A stretch of 64,000 nucleotides of DNA from positions 372,001 to 436,000 of the forward strand of contig NZ_BMWT01000001.1 of assembly GCF_014651375.1 (NCBI RefSeq), written 5' to 3'. Below, in pieces: positions 19,874 to 29,050 of this stretch; position 1 is the first letter of the stretch, and every line of letters begins with the position of its first letter. Below the pieces are notes generated by a model that saw only the letters and a program-made list of their open reading frames with translations, did no database searches and had not been told where the DNA came from. Origin of the DNA: Tateyamaria omphalii (GTDB lineage Bacteria; Pseudomonadota; Alphaproteobacteria; Rhodobacterales; Rhodobacteraceae). The position numbers and the translations under genes were made by a program.

Positions 19874-20700
19874 CTCAATGCCGCCGCGCGGGTTGCGCTG
19901 TCCACGACAGGCCGATGCCCAAACCATCGCTCGAAAGCGGGTACTGCCTGATGCAGCAGCATACCTAGCCCGTCAACGGTCACACAGCCTGCTGCCTCGG
20001 CGGCGGCAAGTAGGTCAGTCTTTAGAGGTGTGTAGACAAGATCAGTGACGAGGGTGCCGCGCCGCAAACCGTCCAAGGGGATGCGCATTGCCGGTTTACC
20101 GATCATGCCAAGTGACGTTGTGTTGGTCACAAGGGCAGAGTCTTCGAGAATATTCCCGGCTTGAACCCAATCAACAACCGACACCTTCTTTCCGAAATCG
20201 TCAGCCAACTTTTCCGCCCGAACGCGGGTACGGTTGGTCAGTAGAATTTCTGGAACGCCAGCATCGAGAAGCGATGCAATGACAGCACGCGCTGCACCTC
20301 CAGCGCCCAGCACCGTTGCCGGACCTGCATGAGGATGCCAGTTCGGCGCGCCCGCTTTCAGGTTCTCGATGAAACCATACCCATCCGTGTTGTCCGCATG
20401 AATCTGGCCATCCTTGCGAAAGATCAGAGTGTTTGCGGCCCCAATCAGCGTTGCGCGATCCGTGACAAGATCGGCAATTTCCAATGCGGCCTCTTTGTGG
20501 GGAATGGTAATGTTCACCCCGACAAAACCGGCTTTGGGCAAGGTCCGCAAAACTGTCTCCAGATCCTGTGCCGACACATCCATGGGGATGTAGTCACCGC
20601 GCAACCCAAGCGTCTTGAGCCAGTGCCGATGCAATTGCGGTGACTTGGAATGTGAAATGGGGGATCCGATGACCCCCGCCAAAGGAATTTTATCGCTCAT
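19870..20700 (-). CDS. aroE: Shikimate dehydrogenase
   Basis: This 276-residue NADPH-dependent enzyme converts 3-dehydroshikimate to shikimate in aromatic amino acid synthesis. The substrate site SPISHSKSPQLH, the catalytic lysine in NITIPHKEAA, the aspartate in NTDGYGF and the cofactor loop LGAGGAARAV are all present. It is the second gene of the maf-aroE-coaE-dnaQ unit, 15 bases after maf. The same order lies beside the Caulobacter origin. Confidence 0.97.
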   Translation of the reverse strand: MSDKIPLAGVIGSPISHSKSPQLHRHWLKTLGLRGDYIPMDVSAQDLETVLRTLPKAGFVGVNITIPHKEAALEIADLVTDRATLIGAANTLIFRKDGQIHADNTDGYGFIENLKAGAPNWHPHAGPATVLGAGGAARAVIASLLDAGVPEILLTNRTRVRAEKLADDFGKKVSVVDWVQAGNILEDSALVTNTTSLGMIGKPAMRIPLDGLRRGTLVTDLVYTPLKTDLLAAAEAAGCVTVDGLGMLLHQAVPAFERWFGHRPVVDSATRAAALR

Positions 20701-20715
20701 CCCGCATGCCTTTGA

Positions 20716-21315
20716 TTATCCGTCGATCACGCCGCGCAGCGTCAGGAATGCCAGAAGCTCCAGCAATGGCATCCCAAGGACATTGAAATAATCCCCTTCG
20801 ATGCTGTGGAACAGGCGCACTCCCTCTGCCTCTAGTTGGTATGCGCCAACTGAGTGACGAATGTCATCCCAATTCCGGTCAATGTATCCATCAAGATACG
20901 CATCCGACACATTTCGCATCCGCAGACGGACCTGTCCCACGTGGCGCCAGATGGGTTTACCTTCATGATAAATGATGGCGGCTGATAGCAGCATGTGGCG
21001 CTGCCCACGCATGGCACGCAGTTGTTCGGCAGCGTCCATTGGGTCAATCGGCTTCGACAGAAGATCGTTGTCGAAAGAAAGAACCTGATCGCATCCAATG
21101 ATCATAGCGCCCGGCACCTTGTCAGCCACCTTGCGCGCCTTCATTTCGGCCAGCGCATCGGCAATGTCACGCGGTGAGGCTTCTTCGGCGATCAAGGCTT
21201 CTTTAACCGCTTCTTCATCAATTCGAGGCACCATGACTTCGAATTCTATCCCTGCGTTTTGCAGCAGCTGGGCCCGAATGCTGGAACCCGAAGCAAGAAC
21301 GATGGGGGTGTTCAT
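20716..21315 (-). CDS. maf: Maf-like nucleotide pyrophosphatase
   Basis: This is a 199-residue Maf/HAM1-superfamily protein. Members hydrolyse dTTP, UTP or modified pyrimidine triphosphates and may remove damaged nucleotides. The N-terminal motif ASGSSIRAQLL, DEEAVKEAL, the loop GCDQVLSF and the late GDYFNVLGMPL are typical. The start at 21315 has AAGGA 8 bases upstream; a start seven codons earlier is possible but weaker. The start codon region coincides with a DnaA-box-like sequence at the edge of the candidate origin. Confidence 0.95.
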   Translation of the reverse strand: MNTPIVLASGSSIRAQLLQNAGIEFEVMVPRIDEEAVKEALIAEEASPRDIADALAEMKARKVADKVPGAMIIGCDQVLSFDNDLLSKPIDPMDAAEQLRAMRGQRHMLLSAAIIYHEGKPIWRHVGQVRLRMRNVSDAYLDGYIDRNWDDIRHSVGAYQLEAEGVRLFHSIEGDYFNVLGMPLLELLAFLTLRGVIDG

Positions 21316-21724
21316 GTGGATATCCTTGTGTGTCACGCCTTGTGAACTGAGGGATCAAACACGTGAAAGCAAGCCGGATGTCCGGTTCATGTGATGCACC
21401 TCGCGTCACGAGCCGGTTTCACCGTGATCCTTCCCAAGTGCGAAAGAACAAATACTGTGTTGAGTGCAACAAATGTTGTTCGGTGTTACCCACAGATTAG
21501 TCCACTCCTTAAATTGGTTTATTGAAATCTAAATATTTGTTTTAAAACGATTTTTATAATAGGTTGGCAGCTTTACATATCTGGGGAAAAACCTGTCACG
21601 CTGTGCACAACCCTTTGGGAAAAACAGTAATCCACAGAAATCGGTCACCCTACAAAATCATCATCCTTTTTCTTTCTTATATTTATTTATAAGGGTGGAT
21701 CGGAACAGTAAGGGCCCAACTATC
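21316..21724. other. Candidate chromosomal replication origin (oriC)
   Basis: This 409-base stretch has no gene and is the only gap over 300 bases. It holds an AT-rich block at 21508-21563 and another at 21651-21694. DnaA-box-like nonamers are TGTGGATAT (21315-21323), TTACCCACA (21486-21494), TAATCCACA (21628-21636), each one base off TTATCCACA or its complement, and a weaker TGTGCACAA (21602-21610). A half-like CtrA site, TTAA with TATT seven bases on, is at 21509-21523. Flanking genes match the Caulobacter origin region on the left and the rho-mnmE-mnmG-parAB side on the right; hemE is missing. The call rests on sequence and synteny, not on a skew computation. Confidence 0.72.
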
Positions 21725-22171
21725 ATGGATATCTTGATAACCTTCTATCCGTGGATCAAGGCATTCCATATCATGTCGGTGATCGCTTGGATGGCAGCCT
21801 TGTTCTATCTACCCCGTCTGTATGTCTACCATTCAGAAAGTGTCGGGCTGCAGGGCGATACACATGCCCTCTTCCAAACCATGGAATACAAGCTGCTTAA
21901 GGTGATCATGAACCCTGCCATGATCGCAACATGGGTGTTCGGTCTTCTCCTTGCCTTGATCCCTGGTGTGGTCGATTGGAGTGCAGTGTGGCCCTGGACC
22001 AAACTGTTTGGGATTCTGGCCATGTCTGGTTTCCACGGTTGGCTGGCTGCGCAACGCAAGGCATTTGTTGCGGGTGGCCCAATCAAAAGCGGACGACAGT
22101 ACCGAATGATGAATGAAGTGCCGACGCTTCTCATGGTTCTGATTGTTCTGTCGGTGGTTGTGAAATTCTGA
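21725..22171 (+). CDS. hemJ: Protoporphyrinogen oxidase HemJ
   Basis: This 148-residue membrane protein is of the HemJ type that oxidises protoporphyrinogen IX to protoporphyrin IX. The first helix carries KAFHIMSVIAWMAALFYLPRL with the conserved histidine at residue 15, and MEYKLLKVIMNPAMI follows; four membrane segments are expected. The start at 21725 is preceded by AAGGG; a GTG ten codons earlier is less likely. The gene faces right out of the candidate origin. Ferrochelatase and HemW are encoded elsewhere in the window. Confidence 0.92.
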   Translation: MDILITFYPWIKAFHIMSVIAWMAALFYLPRLYVYHSESVGLQGDTHALFQTMEYKLLKVIMNPAMIATWVFGLLLALIPGVVDWSAVWPWTKLFGILAMSGFHGWLAAQRKAFVAGGPIKSGRQYRMMNEVPTLLMVLIVLSVVVKF

Positions 22172-22176
22172 AACCG

Positions 22177-22205
22177 TTGACTTAGGGCGCAACAGCCCCT
22201 ATCTG
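22177..22205 (+). promoter_or_regulatory. Possible promoter of rho
   Basis: TTGACT (22177-22182) and TATCTG (22200-22205) are separated by 17 bases, just after the hemJ stop. The -10 match is poor. The following leader, up to the rho ATG at 22295, contains small inverted repeats such as CCCCG-TC-CGGGG near 22216 and CCGCTT-AAGCGG near 22263. Rho genes are often autoregulated through their leaders, but this is inference. Confidence 0.35.
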
Positions 22206-22294
22206 CGATGTCGCACCCCGTCCGGGGACCGCATACAGCTTTTACAATTGACTGGACGCGCACCGCTTGAACCAAGCGGGCCAAGAGTATTCCC

Positions 22295-23566
22295 ATGACC
22301 GCAGAACGCCTCGCCCTTGCTGAACTCAAGGCGAAAAGCCCCAAAGACCTCCTTGCCATGGCAGAGGAGCTGGAAATCGAAAACGCCTCGACTATGCGGA
22401 AGGGCGAGATGATGTTCCAGATCTTGCGCGAACGCGCGGATGAGGGATGGGAGATTTCCGGCGATGGTGTGCTGGAGGTCCTGCAAGACGGTTTTGGTTT
22501 CCTGCGCTCGCCTGAGGCGAACTATCTGCCGGGTCCTGATGACATCTATGTGTCGCCAGAAATGATCCGCCAGTATTCGTTGAGGACTGGTGATACGATC
22601 GAGGGCGTGATCAAGGCTCCGGACGATACGGAACGTTACTTTGCGCTGACAAACGCGACGAGGATCAACTTTGAAGAACCGGAGAAGGCCAAGCACAAGA
22701 TTGCCTTTGACAACCTGACGCCGCTCTATCCGGACGAGCGCCTCAAGATGGAGCTTGATGATCCGACCACCAAAGATCGCTCGGCTCGTATCATTGATCT
22801 GGTCGTACCGATCGGGAAGGGGCAACGTTCGCTGATTACCGCGCCTCCACGGACGGGTAAGACCGTACTGTTGCAGAACATCGCGGCGAGCATCGAAAAG
22901 AACCACCCAGAATGCTACCTGATTGTGTTGCTGATCGATGAACGTCCCGAAGAGGTGACGGACATGCAGCGTTCCGTGAAAGGCGAAGTTATTTCGTCCA
23001 CATTTGATGAACCTGCGACACGCCACGTAGCCGTGTCGGAAATGGTCATCGAAAAAGCAAAGCGATTGGTCGAGCACAAACGAGATGTTGTTATTCTGCT
23101 CGATTCAATCACAAGACTTGGTAGGGCGTTCAACACAGTTGTTCCTTCGTCGGGTAAAGTTCTGACCGGTGGTGTAGATGCTAACGCATTGCAAAGGCCC
23201 AAGCGGTTCTTTGGTGCGGCGCGGAATATCGAAGAGGGCGGATCGTTGACGATCATCGCAACGGCCCTGATTGATACAGGTAGCCGGATGGACGAAGTCA
23301 TCTTTGAAGAGTTCAAGGGTACTGGTAACTCTGAAATTATTCTGGATCGCAAGATTGCGGATAAACGCGTGTTCCCAGCGATTGACATCCTCAAGTCCGG
23401 TACGCGGAAAGAAGACCTGTTGGTCGACAAAGTGGATTTGGCAAAAACCTTTGTTCTGCGCCGTATCCTGAACCCGATGGGAACAACGGATGCGATCGAA
23501 TTCCTGATCTCGAAACTCAAGCAGACCAAGACGAATAGCGAATTCTTCGATTCCATGAACACCTGA
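22295..23566 (+). CDS. rho: Transcription termination factor Rho
   Basis: This 423-residue hexameric RNA helicase ends transcription at unstructured C-rich RNA. The N-terminal helical Rho-N part is followed by the RNA-binding domain with [15 protein letters not shown]. The ATPase has Walker [12 protein letters not shown], Walker [12 protein letters not shown], the [13 protein letters not shown] segment, the Q-loop region [11 protein letters not shown] and the R-loop region [13 protein letters not shown]. The N-terminus starts [17 protein letters not shown] lack of hairpins between many convergent gene pairs in this window would make Rho important locally. Confidence 0.98.
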   Translation: MTAERLALAELKAKSPKDLLAMAEELEIENASTMRKGEMMFQILRERADEGWEISGDGVLEVLQDGFGFLRSPEANYLPGPDDIYVSPEMIRQYSLRTGDTIEGVIKAPDDTERYFALTNATRINFEEPEKAKHKIAFDNLTPLYPDERLKMELDDPTTKDRSARIIDLVVPIGKGQRSLITAPPRTGKTVLLQNIAASIEKNHPECYLIVLLIDERPEEVTDMQRSVKGEVISSTFDEPATRHVAVSEMVIEKAKRLVEHKRDVVILLDSITRLGRAFNTVVPSSGKVLTGGVDANALQRPKRFFGAARNIEEGGSLTIIATALIDTGSRMDEVIFEEFKGTGNSEIILDRKIADKRVFPAIDILKSGTRKEDLLVDKVDLAKTFVLRRILNPMGTTDAIEFLISKLKQTKTNSEFFDSMNT

Positions 23567-23588
23567 TCTGCCAGGCGGAGGTAAGGGG

Positions 23589-24872
23589 ATGGATACAGTC
23601 TTTGCCCTTGCCACGGCGCAGGGTCGTGCGGGCGTTGCCGTCGTCCGTATTTCAGGGTGCGAAGCCAAGTCTTGCGCGGAAAAACTGTGCGGATCACTTC
23701 CAGAAGCCCGTAGGGCTGCCACGCGAATTCTACGCGATGACGCGGGCGGAATGCTCGATCACGCATTGATCCTCGTTTTTGATGGCCCGGAAAGCTTTAC
23801 GGGTGAGGATGTGGTCGAGTTTCATCTACACGGAAGCATTGCCGTGATCTCGGCTGTTTTGCGTGAACTAGCCAAAAGTAACGCTCGAATGGCTGAACCA
23901 GGCGAATTCACGCGTCGGGCGCTCGAAAACAACAAGATGGATCTTGCGCAAGTCGAGGGTCTTGGTGATCTGATCGAGGCGGAAACTGAAGCACAACGAC
24001 AACAAGCCTTGCGCACCGTATCGGGTGAGTTGGGTCAACGGATTGAAAGTTGGCGCAGCAAGTTGATCCGGGCCGCGGCGTTGATCGAGGTAACAATAGA
24101 CTTTGCCGATGGAGAAGTTCCGGTAGACGTTACACCGGAGGTTCAAAGCCTTTTGTCGGACGTGATGCAGGACGTTTCGGATCAGTTGAGTGGGTTTAAC
24201 TCGGCGGAAAGAATTCGGACTGGTTTTGAAGTTGCGATCGTTGGTGCGCCAAATGCAGGAAAGTCTACTCTGCTAAATGCCCTTGCTCGTCGTGATGCTG
24301 CTATCACTTCCGAAGTTGCAGGTACGACAAGAGATATCATTGAAGTCCGCATGGACCTTGGTGGACTGCCTGTCACTTTGCTGGATACAGCAGGGCTGCG
24401 GGAGTCTGATGATCAGATTGAGGCAGAAGGGGTCTCCAGAGCGATTTCGCGCGCGAATTCTGCGCAGTTGCGTATCTTTCTTGTGGAACCGGGAGAGCGT
24501 TTAAGTGTTCCGGTTGTGGAAGGTGACGTCGTTCTTGCCCCGAAGGCAGATGAAAGAAACGACAACGTGCCTGCAATTTCAGGCCTTACTGGACAGGGCG
24601 TTGACCAACTTGTTTCGGATATAACCGCCGCTTTGTATGAGCGAACACAAGATGCCGGACTGCTCACGCACGAACGGCACAGAGCGTCAATGTCGAACGC
24701 TTCATCGACTTTATCGTCTGCGTCAAACATGGTTGGTGCGGGGCCAGAGCACTATGATATTGCGGCAGAGGAAATCAGGGCTGCGATTCGATCTCTGGAG
24801 GCAGTTGTCGGCCGGGTAGATGTAGAAAACCTGCTAGACGAAATATTCTCCAGTTTTTGCCTGGGTAAGTAA
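23589..24872 (+). CDS. mnmE: tRNA modification GTPase MnmE
   Basis: This 427-residue GTPase works with MnmG to add aminomethyl or carboxymethylaminomethyl groups at wobble uridine 34. The N-terminal formyl-folate-binding domain is intact ([18 protein letters not shown]), and the C-terminus ends FCLGK with the conserved cysteine. In the G domain G1 is GAPNAGKS (219-226), G2 TTRD (246-249) and G3 DTAG (266-269). The expected G4 motif NKxD reads PKAD (318-321), an asparagine-to-proline change. The protein is a little shorter than the usual 450 residues. GGAGG precedes the ATG. Confidence 0.96.
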   Translation: MDTVFALATAQGRAGVAVVRISGCEAKSCAEKLCGSLPEARRAATRILRDDAGGMLDHALILVFDGPESFTGEDVVEFHLHGSIAVISAVLRELAKSNARMAEPGEFTRRALENNKMDLAQVEGLGDLIEAETEAQRQQALRTVSGELGQRIESWRSKLIRAAALIEVTIDFADGEVPVDVTPEVQSLLSDVMQDVSDQLSGFNSAERIRTGFEVAIVGAPNAGKSTLLNALARRDAAITSEVAGTTRDIIEVRMDLGGLPVTLLDTAGLRESDDQIEAEGVSRAISRANSAQLRIFLVEPGERLSVPVVEGDVVLAPKADERNDNVPAISGLTGQGVDQLVSDITAALYERTQDAGLLTHERHRASMSNASSTLSSASNMVGAGPEHYDIAAEEIRAAIRSLEAVVGRVDVENLLDEIFSSFCLGK

Positions 24873-24876
24873 TGGA

Positions 24877-26745
24877 GTGTTTCACGTGAAACATTTTGAT
24901 GTGGTTGTTATCGGCGGTGGACATGCGGGGACAGAGGCTGCCCATGCCTCTGCAAGAATGGGCGCTTCGACTGCGTTGATCACCATGAAAGTCTCGGGAA
25001 TTGGTGTGATGTCATGCAACCCAGCGATTGGCGGCCTGGGGAAAGGTCACCTTGTTCGTGAAATTGATGCAATGGATGGCGTTATGGGGCGTGTTGCTGA
25101 CGCCTCAGGGATTCAGTTTCGTTTATTGAATCGTCGTAAAGGTCCGGCAGTGCAAGGCCCACGCACACAGTCTGATCGCGCTGTGTATCAGGACACCATG
25201 CTTCGTTTGATGCAGACAACCCAAAACCTTACAATCATAGAAGGTGAGGTTGTTGATCTGAAAATGAAGGGGGATGTTGTTGAAGGGGTTTGTTTGGCCG
25301 ACGGATCGGAAGTTTCAGCAACTACCGTGATCCTGACAACAGGAACATTCCTGCGCGGTACGATCCACATTGGTGACACTTCGTACGACGGCGGTCGAAT
25401 GGGTGATGATGCCTCCGTTCCGCTAGCTGACCGGATTGATGGCTTTGATCTGCCGACCGGTCGATTGAAAACGGGTACGCCGCCACGACTGGATTCGCGA
25501 ACGATCAACTGGGAAGGGCTGGATCAACAAGGCGCGGATGATGATCCTTCGCTCTTTTCTTTCATGTCAGAGCGAGCGCCACTGCGCCAGATTTCCTGTG
25601 GTATAACACACACCAACACCAAAACGCATGATATCATACAGAAGAACCTCCACAGATCTGCCATGTACGGTGGCCATATCGACGGCGTCGGCCCAAGGTA
25701 CTGTCCGTCCATCGAAGACAAGGTAGTGCGTTTTGCCGACAAGGACTCACACCAGGTGTTTCTTGAGCCTGAGGGGCTAAACGACCATACAATTTACCCA
25801 AACGGAATCTCTACGTCTTTGCCGTCTGAGATACAGGCTGAGTATGTTCATTCGATGACTGGGCTTGAGAATGCAAAAATTCTTCAGCCAGGATATGCGA
25901 TTGAATATGACTATGTTGATCCCAGGGCGTTGAATGCGGATTTGTCGGTCCGTGATGTGCCGGGCTTGTTTTTGGCCGGGCAAATCAACGGAACCACCGG
26001 ATATGAGGAGGCAGCCGCTCAGGGCTTGGTTGCTGGCCTTAATGCAGTGAGACGAGTGAGGGGCGAAGCGCCTGTATATTTCCGCCGCGACCAAAGTTAC
26101 ATCGGTGTGATGATTGACGACCTTACGACGCGCGGCGTTGCCGAACCATATAGAATGTTCACGTCTCGGGCTGAGTTTCGACTTTCTCTTCGCGCTGACA
26201 ATGCCGACCAACGCTTGACTGAGTTTGGTCGGGATCTGGGATGCGTTTCGGATGAGCGCATGTCAGTGTTCGCCCGCAAGAATGAGAGGCTTTCTGCTGC
26301 CAAGGAATGTTTATGCGCGTCGGAATTCACGCCAAAGGAAATCGCCGCACAAGGCATTCGCATCAATCAGGATGGTACCAAGCGCACGCCGTTCCAAGTG
26401 TTGGCATTTCCGGATGTGACATTCGAACAGGTTGGGGGCCTTGTTCCTGAAGCGCTGCAGTTTTCTAAAGAAATCCAGGAACAAATCGCTCGTGATGCGC
26501 TCTATGCAAACTACATCGCTCGTCAGCGGAAAGATGTTGAGAAACTGCGTAAGGATGAATTGTTGCAAATCCCGGCAGATTTCAAATACTCGGAGATTTC
26601 GGGTCTGTCCTCTGAGTTGCAAAGCAAGCTCAATCGTGTTCGACCCTCAGACTTGGCGCAAGCGGCGCGTATTGATGGTATGACACCCGCCGCGCTCGCG
26701 CTTGTTCTTGGCCGTATCAGGTATCTGGAAAAGAAGCTTGCATGA
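24877..26745 (+). CDS. mnmG: tRNA uridine-5-carboxymethylaminomethyl modification enzyme MnmG (GidA)
   Basis: This 622-residue FAD enzyme is the partner of MnmE in wobble uridine modification. The FAD-binding loop [14 protein letters not shown] is near residues 11-24; [23 protein letters not shown] and [10 protein letters not shown] are the GidA signatures, and the C-terminal helical domain carries [12 protein letters not shown]. The start is a GTG at 24877, four bases after the mnmE stop, giving [10 protein letters not shown]; a second GTG at 24886 is an alternative. The first codons are formed by a parS palindrome. The stop overlaps rsmG by 4 bases. Confidence 0.96.
   Translation: MFHVKHFDVVVIGGGHAGTEAAHASARMGASTALITMKVSGIGVMSCNPAIGGLGKGHLVREIDAMDGVMGRVADASGIQFRLLNRRKGPAVQGPRTQSDRAVYQDTMLRLMQTTQNLTIIEGEVVDLKMKGDVVEGVCLADGSEVSATTVILTTGTFLRGTIHIGDTSYDGGRMGDDASVPLADRIDGFDLPTGRLKTGTPPRLDSRTINWEGLDQQGADDDPSLFSFMSERAPLRQISCGITHTNTKTHDIIQKNLHRSAMYGGHIDGVGPRYCPSIEDKVVRFADKDSHQVFLEPEGLNDHTIYPNGISTSLPSEIQAEYVHSMTGLENAKILQPGYAIEYDYVDPRALNADLSVRDVPGLFLAGQINGTTGYEEAAAQGLVAGLNAVRRVRGEAPVYFRRDQSYIGVMIDDLTTRGVAEPYRMFTSRAEFRLSLRADNADQRLTEFGRDLGCVSDERMSVFARKNERLSAAKECLCASEFTPKEIAAQGIRINQDGTKRTPFQVLAFPDVTFEQVGGLVPEALQFSKEIQEQIARDALYANYIARQRKDVEKLRKDELLQIPADFKYSEISGLSSELQSKLNRVRPSDLAQAARIDGMTPAALALVLGRIRYLEKKLA
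24878..24893. other. parS centromere site 1
   Basis: TGTTTCACGTGAAACA is a perfect 16-base palindrome and matches the consensus ParB-binding site parS. It begins one base into the GTG start of mnmG and encodes the N-terminal residues FHVKH. parA and parB lie 2.5 to 4.2 kb downstream. Confidence 0.95.
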
Positions 26746-27353
26746 TGGACCTTCCGGATTGGTGGGAAACGAGTGTTTCACGTGAAACATTCGACAAACT
26801 TGAAACCTATGCCGATCTGATCCGAAAGTGGACGCCAAGAATCAATTTGGTATCGAAGTCGACACTTTCCGATTTGGAGACCCGTCATATCTGGGACTCC
26901 GCTCAGGTGTACATTCCACGATCCGGACTTTGGGCGGATCTGGGAAGCGGTGGGGGGCTTCCCGGGGTTGTTGTTGCAATTCTTGCACAGGGAAATGGAC
27001 TAAGCACATCCTTCACGCTGGTCGAAAGCGATCAAAGAAAGTCGACTTTCTTGCGCACTTGCGCACGTGAACTTGAATTGCCCATAAAAATTATGGCGTG
27101 CCGCATTGAGGCGGTTGAGGCGCTGAATGCTCAAACCATTTCCGCACGAGCGCTGGCGCCTTTGGATTCGCTTTTGTCTTTGGCCTTACCACACCTCACT
27201 CAGGACGGAATTTGCCTCTTCCAGAAGGGTGCGCAATGGCAGGATGAAGTTGTTGCTGCAAAGCAAAACTGGCGGTTTTCTTATGAAGCGATGCCAAGTA
27301 AAACAAATGCCGAAGCAGTTGTCCTCAAAATCAAGGATATTTCGCGTGTCTGA
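26742..27353 (+). CDS. rsmG: 16S rRNA (guanine-527-N7) methyltransferase RsmG (GidB)
   Basis: This 203-residue enzyme methylates G527 of 16S rRNA using S-adenosylmethionine; loss gives low-level streptomycin resistance. The cofactor loop is [14 protein letters not shown], followed by [14 protein letters not shown] and the late [13 protein letters not shown]. The start overlaps the mnmG stop (ATGA). The N-terminus contains SVSRETF, which is the translation of a parS site. The end overlaps the parA GTG by 8 bases. Confidence 0.97.
   Translation: MMDLPDWWETSVSRETFDKLETYADLIRKWTPRINLVSKSTLSDLETRHIWDSAQVYIPRSGLWADLGSGGGLPGVVVAILAQGNGLSTSFTLVESDQRKSTFLRTCARELELPIKIMACRIEAVEALNAQTISARALAPLDSLLSLALPHLTQDGICLFQKGAQWQDEVVAAKQNWRFSYEAMPSKTNAEAVVLKIKDISRV
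26774..26789. other. parS centromere site 2
   Basis: This is a second perfect copy of TGTTTCACGTGAAACA, 1896 bases from the first and inside codons 11-16 of rsmG, where it encodes part of SVSRET. The same sequence in the same place is a familiar feature of alphaproteobacterial rsmG genes. parA begins 557 bases downstream. Confidence 0.95.
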
Positions 27354-28155
27354 TCCGACGCGCCCGTCCGGGCCCAAGATTATTTCCGTCGCCAATCAAA
27401 AAGGGGGGGTGGGCAAAACAACCACCGCCATAAACTTGGCCGCGGCACTTGTTGAGATTGGGAATCGTGTGCTTGTCGTTGATCTCGACCCGCAAGGCAA
27501 CGCATCTACCGGTCTTGGGATCGAAATGGAGGATCGTGAGCATACGACATACGATCTTCTATTGGATGACATCCCACTAAAAGACGTCATTCTTGCCACG
27601 GACATCGATGATCTTGCCATTGTTCCAGCCACGGTCGACCTGAGCTCAGCAGATATTGAGTTGATTTCGAACGAGAAGCGCAGCTTTCTCTTGCATGATG
27701 CGTTACGGCAGACGGCCATGGACGCGTATGGGTTTGACTTCATCCTGATTGATTGCCCGCCGTCTCTGAATCTTTTGACTGTCAATGCAATGATTGCGTC
27801 GGATTCTGTCCTTGTTCCGCTTCAGAGTGAATTCTTTGCTTTGGAGGGCTTATCGCAACTGATGCTAACGGTTCGAGAAGTGCGGCAAACGGGCAATCCG
27901 AATCTACGGATCGAAGGCGTCGTGCTGACAATGCATGATGCGCGGAACAACCTTTCGCAGCAGGTGGAACAAGATGCTCGGGACAATCTGGGCGATATCG
28001 TTTTCAAGACGCGTATCCCGCGCAATGTCCGTGTGAGTGAGGCACCGTCCTTTGCGATGCCGGTTTTGTCTTATGACGCCACCTCAAAAGGGGCGGTAGC
28101 CTACCGTGACCTGGCTAAAGAGCTGGTCGCCAATAACGCAGCAGTGGGAGCCTGA
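27346..28155 (+). CDS. parA: Chromosome-partitioning ATPase ParA
   Basis: This 269-residue Walker-type ATPase moves ParB-bound origins. The deviant Walker A KGGVGKTT is at residues 19-26 with the signature lysine, Walker A' is VLVVDLDPQGNAS, and Walker B is FILIDCPPSLNLL. The start is a GTG at 27346, eight bases inside rsmG, with AAGGA upstream; a longer frame from 27127 is only the overlap with rsmG. It is a chromosomal (Ib-like short) ParA without an N-terminal DNA-binding extension. Confidence 0.96.
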   Translation: MSDPTRPSGPKIISVANQKGGVGKTTTAINLAAALVEIGNRVLVVDLDPQGNASTGLGIEMEDREHTTYDLLLDDIPLKDVILATDIDDLAIVPATVDLSSADIELISNEKRSFLLHDALRQTAMDAYGFDFILIDCPPSLNLLTVNAMIASDSVLVPLQSEFFALEGLSQLMLTVREVRQTGNPNLRIEGVVLTMHDARNNLSQQVEQDARDNLGDIVFKTRIPRNVRVSEAPSFAMPVLSYDATSKGAVAYRDLAKELVANNAAVGA

Positions 28156-28156
28156 C

Positions 28157-29050
28157 ATGGCAAGCAACGACAAGAAACGTGGTTTGGGGCGCGGGCTTTC
28201 TGCATTGATGGCAGATGTTGCGGAACCTGCTTCAACAAGCACCACATCCGGTGTCGCAGGCGAGCAACGCATCCCGATTGAAAAGATCAGGCCAAACCCT
28301 GACCAGCCACGGCGTCAATTTGATGTCGGGCCATTGGAGGATCTTGTAGCGTCGATCAAGGAAAAGGGTGTCCTCCAGCCCTTGATTGTCCGGCCAGCCG
28401 GGGACGAGTACGAAATCGTCGCTGGTGAGAGGCGCTGGCGAGCGGCGCAACAAGCACAGCTTCATGACCTTCCTGTTCTGGTGCGTGATTTCTCGGATAC
28501 AGAAGTCCTGGAAGTGGCGATCATCGAAAACATCCAGCGTGCGGACTTAAACCCGATCGAAGAAGCAGCTGGGTACAAGCAACTGATGGACCGTTTCGGC
28601 CATACACAAGAGAAGATGGCCGAGGCGTTGGGCAAATCGCGCAGCCACATTGCGAACCTTTTGCGTCTGCTGCAGCTTCCCGATGACATTCAAACCTTCG
28701 TCGTTGAGGGGAAGTTAAGTGCTGGACATGCGCGAGCGTTGATCACTGCAGATGATCCCAGTGCGCTTGCGAGAAAAGTGATCGCCGGAGAGCTTTCCGT
28801 TCGGGCAACCGAAGCACTGGTTAAGAAAGCATCGGAAGATGTGGGCGATAACATCTTCAAAGGATCACCCAAACCCAAGGCACCAGCCAAAGATGCTGAC
28901 ACACGCGCGCTTGAAGATGATCTTTCTGCAGCTACAGGTGTCAAAGTGTCTCTGACGCACAAGCCGGATGGTGAATCCGGCACGCTGACACTGCAATACG
29001 AGAGTTTGGACCAGCTTGACGACCTGTGCCGACGACTGAGTTCCAGCTAG
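28157..29050 (+). CDS. parB: Chromosome-partitioning protein ParB
   Basis: This 297-residue CTPase clamp loads and spreads on parS. The N-terminal GLGRGLSAL segment (residues 9-17) contacts ParA or other partners, the CTP-binding motif GERRWRAA is at 90-97, and the helix-turn-helix lies about 150-176 (MAEALGKSRSHIANLLRL). A C-terminal dimerisation domain follows a proline-rich linker. The gene starts two bases after parA. It overlaps the convergent hemW by a shared CTAG. Confidence 0.97.
   Translation: MASNDKKRGLGRGLSALMADVAEPASTSTTSGVAGEQRIPIEKIRPNPDQPRRQFDVGPLEDLVASIKEKGVLQPLIVRPAGDEYEIVAGERRWRAAQQAQLHDLPVLVRDFSDTEVLEVAIIENIQRADLNPIEEAAGYKQLMDRFGHTQEKMAEALGKSRSHIANLLRLLQLPDDIQTFVVEGKLSAGHARALITADDPSALARKVIAGELSVRATEALVKKASEDVGDNIFKGSPKPKAPAKDADTRALEDDLSAATGVKVSLTHKPDGESGTLTLQYESLDQLDDLCRRLSSS

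Noticed and set aside
21358-21371. CACGTGAAAGCA, half a parS inside the candidate origin
   Set aside because: The left arm does not match at all, so it is not a palindrome that ParB would bind specifically.
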